This document shows positions 31,349-34,794 of a stretch of 34,794 nt of DNA, in pieces. The stretch's first letter is position 1, and every line of letters starts with the position of its first letter. The notes beneath the pieces are model-generated. The model ran no database searches and was not told the DNA's origin. It saw only the letters and a program-made list of their open reading frames with translations. Source of the stretch: JALRHH01 sp964638875 (GTDB lineage: Bacteria > Patescibacteriota > Saccharimonadia > Saccharimonadales > JALRHH01); the NCBI GenBank assembly GCA_964638875.1, contig CAZXBL010000005.1:1-34794 (forward strand), given 5' to 3'. The position numbers were made by a program, and so were the translations under genes.

Positions 31349-32701
31349 ATGGCAGAAAGAATAAATTACTACCTGAAGCAAACGAGTCTATGGATTTTCT
31401 TTGGCTTGTTAGCATACATGCCATTTCATATCTTTTTGTCTACCTGGGTTGGCAGCTCGTTCGGTATTTTGGAGGAAGCCAAGGTCGCTAAGGACGTTCT
31501 TTTGGCGGCCGGTTTCTTGATAACACTGGGGCTGAGTGTTAGGCAAAAATGGTTCAGGGAACTCTTACGAAGCAAATTGGTATGGTTGATCATTGCCTAC
31601 GCTGCTCTGCATGTATATCTTGCGCTGATAAAACCAACGGATCAGGACGCAGAGATATTGGGGCTGGTCTATAACACTCGTTTTCTCCTCTACTTCTTGT
31701 ATGGCTTGCTGTTGACCCGGCTTTTTCCGAAGGTGAAGCTTCAGCGGAGGGCTGTACATATAGTGGTTGCCACGACCTTCTTAGTAACGCTGTTCGGTGT
31801 AGTTCAGTACACATTGCTGCCAGATAGCGCTATGGAACATGTTGGTTACTCAAAAGCTAACGGTGTCTTGCCCGCTTTCTTTATTGACCAGAAGCCCGAC
31901 CTTGAGCGGGTCATGTCGACAGTGCGGGATCCGAATTCACTTGGGTCATACCTTATTATTACCGTGAATGTGTTGCTGGCCGTGCTATTTGCGACCAAAC
32001 GGCTATCAACAAAGAAGGCTTTGATTGGGGCAGTGGCACTGACGGGTTTATGCCTTAGTCTGACCTTTTCACGAAGCGCTCTACTTGGCTTTGTGGTAGC
32101 AGTAGGCCTCTTCTTACTCATGAGCAATAATCCGGTTAAACGATGGCTTAAGCAGCATGTACGACTAGCTGCAGTGGGAGTGCTGCTACTACTGATTGTA
32201 ACCGCCGGAGTTTTCTACTCGGTCCGAAACACCTACTATGTCCAGAATGTCGTGTTCCACGCGGACCAAAGCACAGTTTTAGAGGACCCTAATCAACTGC
32301 GTATTCGCTTCTGGCAAGAGTCTGTGTGGGCGATTGTGTTAGAGCCTGCAGGTACTGGACCAGGGACGGCAGGGCTGGCATCAATCAAAAATGATAAACA
32401 GGGTACAGTTCTAAACGAAAACTACTACCTACAGGTTGCCAATGAGGTTGGAATTATTGGGCTGATGTTGTTCTTGCTCATTTTGATCGTTGTGGCGTAT
32501 GGTTTGTATCGGCGCAGGGCGTATTTAATGCCAGTAGCCTTACTCGCCAGCTTTGCTGGGCTAGCGGTGACTAATATGCTAGTTCACATCTGGTCAAACG
32601 AAGCTGTCGCTTACACCTGGTGGGGCTTGGCTGCTCTTATGTTCATTCGTAAGCCAAGTAAGTCCAATTTTAGGCTAAAGAAGCTAGCTAAATCATTGTA
32701 A
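31349..32701 (+). CDS. O-antigen ligase / polymerase family membrane protein
   Basis: 450 residues with about 11-12 membrane segments. The Wzy_C-type core shows 'LTFSRSALLGFVVAVGLF', a large external loop with 'RIRFWQESVW' and 'GTGPGTAG', and 'LNENYYLQVANEVGIIGLM'. This matches O-antigen ligase/polymerase family proteins (WaaL/Wzy), which join or polymerise lipid-linked glycans outside the membrane. ATG 31349 is chosen over a TTG at 31340. With no LPS expected in these cells, attachment of a surface polysaccharide or glycosylation of exported proteins is the likely role. A TAGCAG/CTGCTA hairpin (32711-32728) follows the stop. Confidence 0.85.
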   Translation: MAERINYYLKQTSLWIFFGLLAYMPFHIFLSTWVGSSFGILEEAKVAKDVLLAAGFLITLGLSVRQKWFRELLRSKLVWLIIAYAALHVYLALIKPTDQDAEILGLVYNTRFLLYFLYGLLLTRLFPKVKLQRRAVHIVVATTFLVTLFGVVQYTLLPDSAMEHVGYSKANGVLPAFFIDQKPDLERVMSTVRDPNSLGSYLIITVNVLLAVLFATKRLSTKKALIGAVALTGLCLSLTFSRSALLGFVVAVGLFLLMSNNPVKRWLKQHVRLAAVGVLLLLIVTAGVFYSVRNTYYVQNVVFHADQSTVLEDPNQLRIRFWQESVWAIVLEPAGTGPGTAGLASIKNDKQGTVLNENYYLQVANEVGIIGLMLFLLILIVVAYGLYRRRAYLMPVALLASFAGLAVTNMLVHIWSNEAVAYTWWGLAALMFIRKPSKSNFRLKKLAKSL

Positions 32702-32735
32702 TTTAGTAGCTAGCAGTACAGGCTGCTAACAGATC

Positions 32736-32744
32736 TGGTATAGT
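32736..32744 (+). promoter_or_regulatory. Extended -10 promoter of gmd
   Basis: TGG followed by TATAGT (32739-32744); no clear -35. The start near 32751 leaves a ~30-base leader containing AAAGGGGA. Confidence 0.5.
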
Positions 32745-32780
32745 AGAGAGACAAGAATTTAAAGGGGAATGTATTCAATA

Positions 32781-33827
32781 ATGGCAAAGACTGCATTTAT
32801 TACTGGTGTCGCTGGCCAAGACGGCGGGCACCTTGCAAAATTACTACATGAAAAGGGCTATAAAGTTTACGGAATGCTCCGTGGACAGTTAGAGGCAAGC
32901 CACCCACGATACTCTCAGATCAAGCAAGAAATGCCATATGTAAATATTGTCATGGCTGACCTGTTAGATCTCTCGGCACTTACCCGTGCTATGCAAGATA
33001 TTAAGCCTGATGAGGTCTATAACCTTGCTGCAGTCAGCCACGTTGGTTATTCGTTCCGTGACCCTGTTCTAACTGCTGATGTTACCGGCAAGGGTGTGCT
33101 TAACATGCTCGAGGCAATCCGGTTAGCAGGCCTAGAGAAGACTACCCGTTTCTACCAAGCGTCTACATCTGAAATGTTCGGTGGCCTGGACTACAATCGT
33201 CCAGATGAAGGTTATACAGAGGAGGCACGGTTCCATCCCCGCAGCCCTTACGGCGTTGCGAAGTTGTACGGTCACTGGATTACCAAGAACTACCGTGAAA
33301 GTTACGGTATGTATGCCACCAGCGGGATACTGTTTAACCACGAAGGCGAACGCCGCGGTCCAGAGTTCGTGACACGAAAGATTAGTAAAGCAGTTGCACG
33401 TATTAAACTTGGCAGGCAAGAACATATAGAGCTTGGTAACCTAGATTCAAAGCGTGACTGGGGCTATGCAGGAGATTACGTAGAGGGTATGTGGCGCATG
33501 CTTCAGCAAGACGAACCTAGCGACTTTGTGCTAGCAACGGGTGAGACCCACACAATTCGGGAATTCGTTGAATTATCATTCAAAGAAACCGGCGTTGAAA
33601 TTGAATGGCAAGGCAGCGACGTTGACGAAGTTGGCGTAGACAAAGCAAGCGGCAAGACCTTAGTTAAGATCAACCCTGAATTTTTCCGCCCCGCTGAGGT
33701 TGATATCCTGTTGGGCGACCCGACGAAAGCAGAGACAGTTCTCGGTTGGAAGCGCCAAGTTGATTTCCCGGGGCTTGTTAAGCTCATGGTCGAACATGAT
33801 CTTACATCCGAAGCCACCAGTAATTAG
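32781..33827 (+). CDS. gmd: GDP-mannose 4,6-dehydratase
   Basis: 348 residues of the short-chain dehydrogenase fold. It converts GDP-mannose to GDP-4-keto-6-deoxymannose, the precursor of GDP-fucose, GDP-rhamnose or GDP-perosamine. The NADP-binding start is 'KTAFITGVAGQDGGHLA'. 'YNLAAVSHVG' and 'QASTSEMFG' follow, with the catalytic Tyr and Lys in 'SPYGVAKLYGHW'. 'LFNHEGERRG' and 'LGNLDSKRDWGYAGDYV' are Gmd-specific. ATG 32781 fits the family start; ATG 32769 sits one base after GGGG, too close to serve. No epimerase/reductase follows in the window, so the final sugar is undetermined. Confidence 0.93.
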   Translation: MAKTAFITGVAGQDGGHLAKLLHEKGYKVYGMLRGQLEASHPRYSQIKQEMPYVNIVMADLLDLSALTRAMQDIKPDEVYNLAAVSHVGYSFRDPVLTADVTGKGVLNMLEAIRLAGLEKTTRFYQASTSEMFGGLDYNRPDEGYTEEARFHPRSPYGVAKLYGHWITKNYRESYGMYATSGILFNHEGERRGPEFVTRKISKAVARIKLGRQEHIELGNLDSKRDWGYAGDYVEGMWRMLQQDEPSDFVLATGETHTIREFVELSFKETGVEIEWQGSDVDEVGVDKASGKTLVKINPEFFRPAEVDILLGDPTKAETVLGWKRQVDFPGLVKLMVEHDLTSEATSN

Positions 33828-33844
33828 TTTCTTATACCACTGGC

Positions 33845-33859
33845 TCTACCACCGGTAGA
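33845..33859. other. Perfect hairpin in the gap between convergent genes
   Basis: TCTACC (33845-33850), loop ACC, GGTAGA (33854-33859). It lies in the 35 bases between the gmd stop and the stop of the repeat protein, where a two-way terminator would be expected. It lacks a T run on either side. Confidence 0.35.
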
Positions 33860-33862
33860 TGG

Positions 33863-34794
33863 CTATCTCACCTCAATAGGGATATACAAGCCTAGGTCAT
33901 TGAGCCATGTTATACCCTCAGCGACAGGTAGAAGATATTCAGAATAAACGCCTTTTTGACTAGGTGCGGTGTAGTAATTCCCGAAATGAGCGGTACCGTT
34001 AGGTGCGACGCTACTTTCTAACAGTTTTGCAGGACGATTTGGTGACCACCAAGCTGGATCCTGGAAGCTACTTAGCCGGTCGTGGGGTCGTGTTGTTCCG
34101 AGTATTACTGGGTTAGCTCCATCACGTTGCCATGTAGACGCACCATTATTTACGGCAGTAACTATAAAGTAGAAGCGCTGCCCCGGTAATAGATTATTCG
34201 TATTAACGGGCGTGGTCATGGATGCATCGGTATATGTTTGCTGGTTCACGAAACCCCAGTTAAAGTTTTTGCGTACGTTTGCGGAAATATGAAAACCAAG
34301 ATCATTAAGCCAGGTAAAGTTTTCTGCTACTGGCTGGAAGTATTCTTTGTGTGTGCCACTGAATGCTGGGGCGGTGAAAGTCCCTTCAAATTCCGCTACT
34401 TGACCTGGTGAAACCGAGGCCTGCTTTAATGACCCAGATCTGCTTAGGGCAGGCCAACTATTATGATAAAAACTGCTCGGCCGATCTCTTGGCCCTGTGG
34501 TGCCAAGCTTAAGAGGATACAGACTATTGTTATACCAAGTTGTGTTACCACCATTCTTGGCAGTTAAAACAACATAAAATGTCTGGTTGGGTAGAAGATT
34601 TTGGATGTCTAAGGATGTATTTCGCGTGCTGTCTGTATAGTAGTCCTGTTTTATGTATTCCCAAGCATAGTGTGTATTTGCAGAGAACTGGAAATAGACA
34701 CCGATTGAGGGCATCCATGTCAGCCCTTCAATAACAGGCGTAAAGTATTCTTTTAAATGTCCGTTTGCTGGTATAACGACAGGAAATTCAAATC
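33863..34794 (-). CDS. Surface repeat protein with NBR1-like Ig domains (N-terminus outside window)
   Basis: The frame stays open to the right edge, so the gene starts beyond the window; the first in-window Met is at 34714. At least three repeat ends are seen, each with an EY-x2-PV-x-E motif: 'KEYFTPVIEGLTWM', 'KEYFQPVAENFTWLNDLG', 'SEYLLPVAEGITWLNDLG'. Each full unit of ~130 residues holds 'NNGASTWQRDGANPVILGTT' or 'NGGNTTWYNNSLYPLKLGTT', then 'R-x-R-x-SSF', then an 'APSQKGVY'-type strand. This resembles the Ig-like NBR1 domain found in bacterial wall-associated proteins. A role in adhesion or glycan binding is likely but not shown. It converges on gmd. Confidence 0.65.
   Translation of the reverse strand, partial: FEFPVVIPANGHLKEYFTPVIEGLTWMPSIGVYFQFSANTHYAWEYIKQDYYTDSTRNTSLDIQNLLPNQTFYVVLTAKNGGNTTWYNNSLYPLKLGTTGPRDRPSSFYHNSWPALSRSGSLKQASVSPGQVAEFEGTFTAPAFSGTHKEYFQPVAENFTWLNDLGFHISANVRKNFNWGFVNQQTYTDASMTTPVNTNNLLPGQRFYFIVTAVNNGASTWQRDGANPVILGTTRPHDRLSSFQDPAWWSPNRPAKLLESSVAPNGTAHFGNYYTAPSQKGVYSEYLLPVAEGITWLNDLGLYIPIEVR

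Noticed and set aside
32711..32728. TAGCAG/CTGCTA hairpin as terminator of the O-antigen-ligase-like gene
   Set aside because: It is a perfect six-base stem but without a T run; mentioned with the gene only.

Overview
The window looks like the replication-origin region of a Patescibacteria (CPR) chromosome, most likely a Saccharibacteria (TM7) or close relative. This rests on gene content read by eye, not on a search. It combines dnaA-dnaN-recF facing rpmH-rnpA-yidC-jag, a reduced type IV secretion-like locus (VirB6/TrbL-like, PrgI-like, TraC-like and VirB4), several large exported wall-degrading proteins, and pilin-signal proteins in tandem. That is the surface equipment expected of an ultrasmall epibiont living on another bacterium. 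The genetic code looks standard; for example yidC ends in TGA.

Region 1 (1-15.5 kb, + strand) is the secretion and cell-wall hydrolase locus. In order it holds a VirB6/TrbL-like channel protein cut by the window edge, a membrane-anchored Gly/Ala/Asn-rich partner, an unknown hydrophilic protein, a PrgI-type protein, a TraC-like N-terminal-domain protein and the VirB4 ATPase. These are followed by a 1282-residue membrane protein ending in a DNase I-like EEP domain plus an M23 peptidase, an exported GH43-like + tail-lysozyme + M23 protein, and two small anchored proteins. Many junctions are one-base TAATG stop/start overlaps. Internal promoters subdivide the locus, and a ~95-base run of hairpins precedes the TraC-like gene.

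Region 2 (15.5-21.9 kb) is the origin block. recF, dnaN and dnaA lie on the - strand; rpmH, rnpA, yidC, a 51-codon small ORF and a KH-R3H (jag/khpB) gene lie on the + strand. DnaA boxes cluster between dnaA and rpmH. A box-trio-AT-tract arrangement like the Bacillus basal unwinding element sits between dnaA and dnaN.

Region 3 (21.9-28.8 kb, + strand) is accessory and surface-related. It has a PaaX/Cas2-like regulator with a perfect GACCGATCGGTC palindrome in its promoter and a diverged inverted copy after the gene. Then come a small anchored protein, a 926-residue surface protein with cutinase, VWA-like and PKD-like parts, and four consecutive genes with type III (pilin-like) signals on PsbP-like domains.

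Region 4 (28.8-34.8 kb) is envelope polysaccharide and surface proteins: a small unknown gene with a near-ideal promoter, a GT4 glycosyltransferase, a two-repeat anchored protein, an O-antigen-ligase-family polymerase/ligase, GDP-mannose 4,6-dehydratase, and an Ig-like repeat protein running off the right edge.

Taken together, a secretion/uptake apparatus, wall hydrolases, an esterase, pilin-like proteins and glycan genes surround the origin. A role in attaching to and breaching a host cell is my inference from this content. No tRNA, rRNA, CRISPR array, insertion sequence or prophage was seen.
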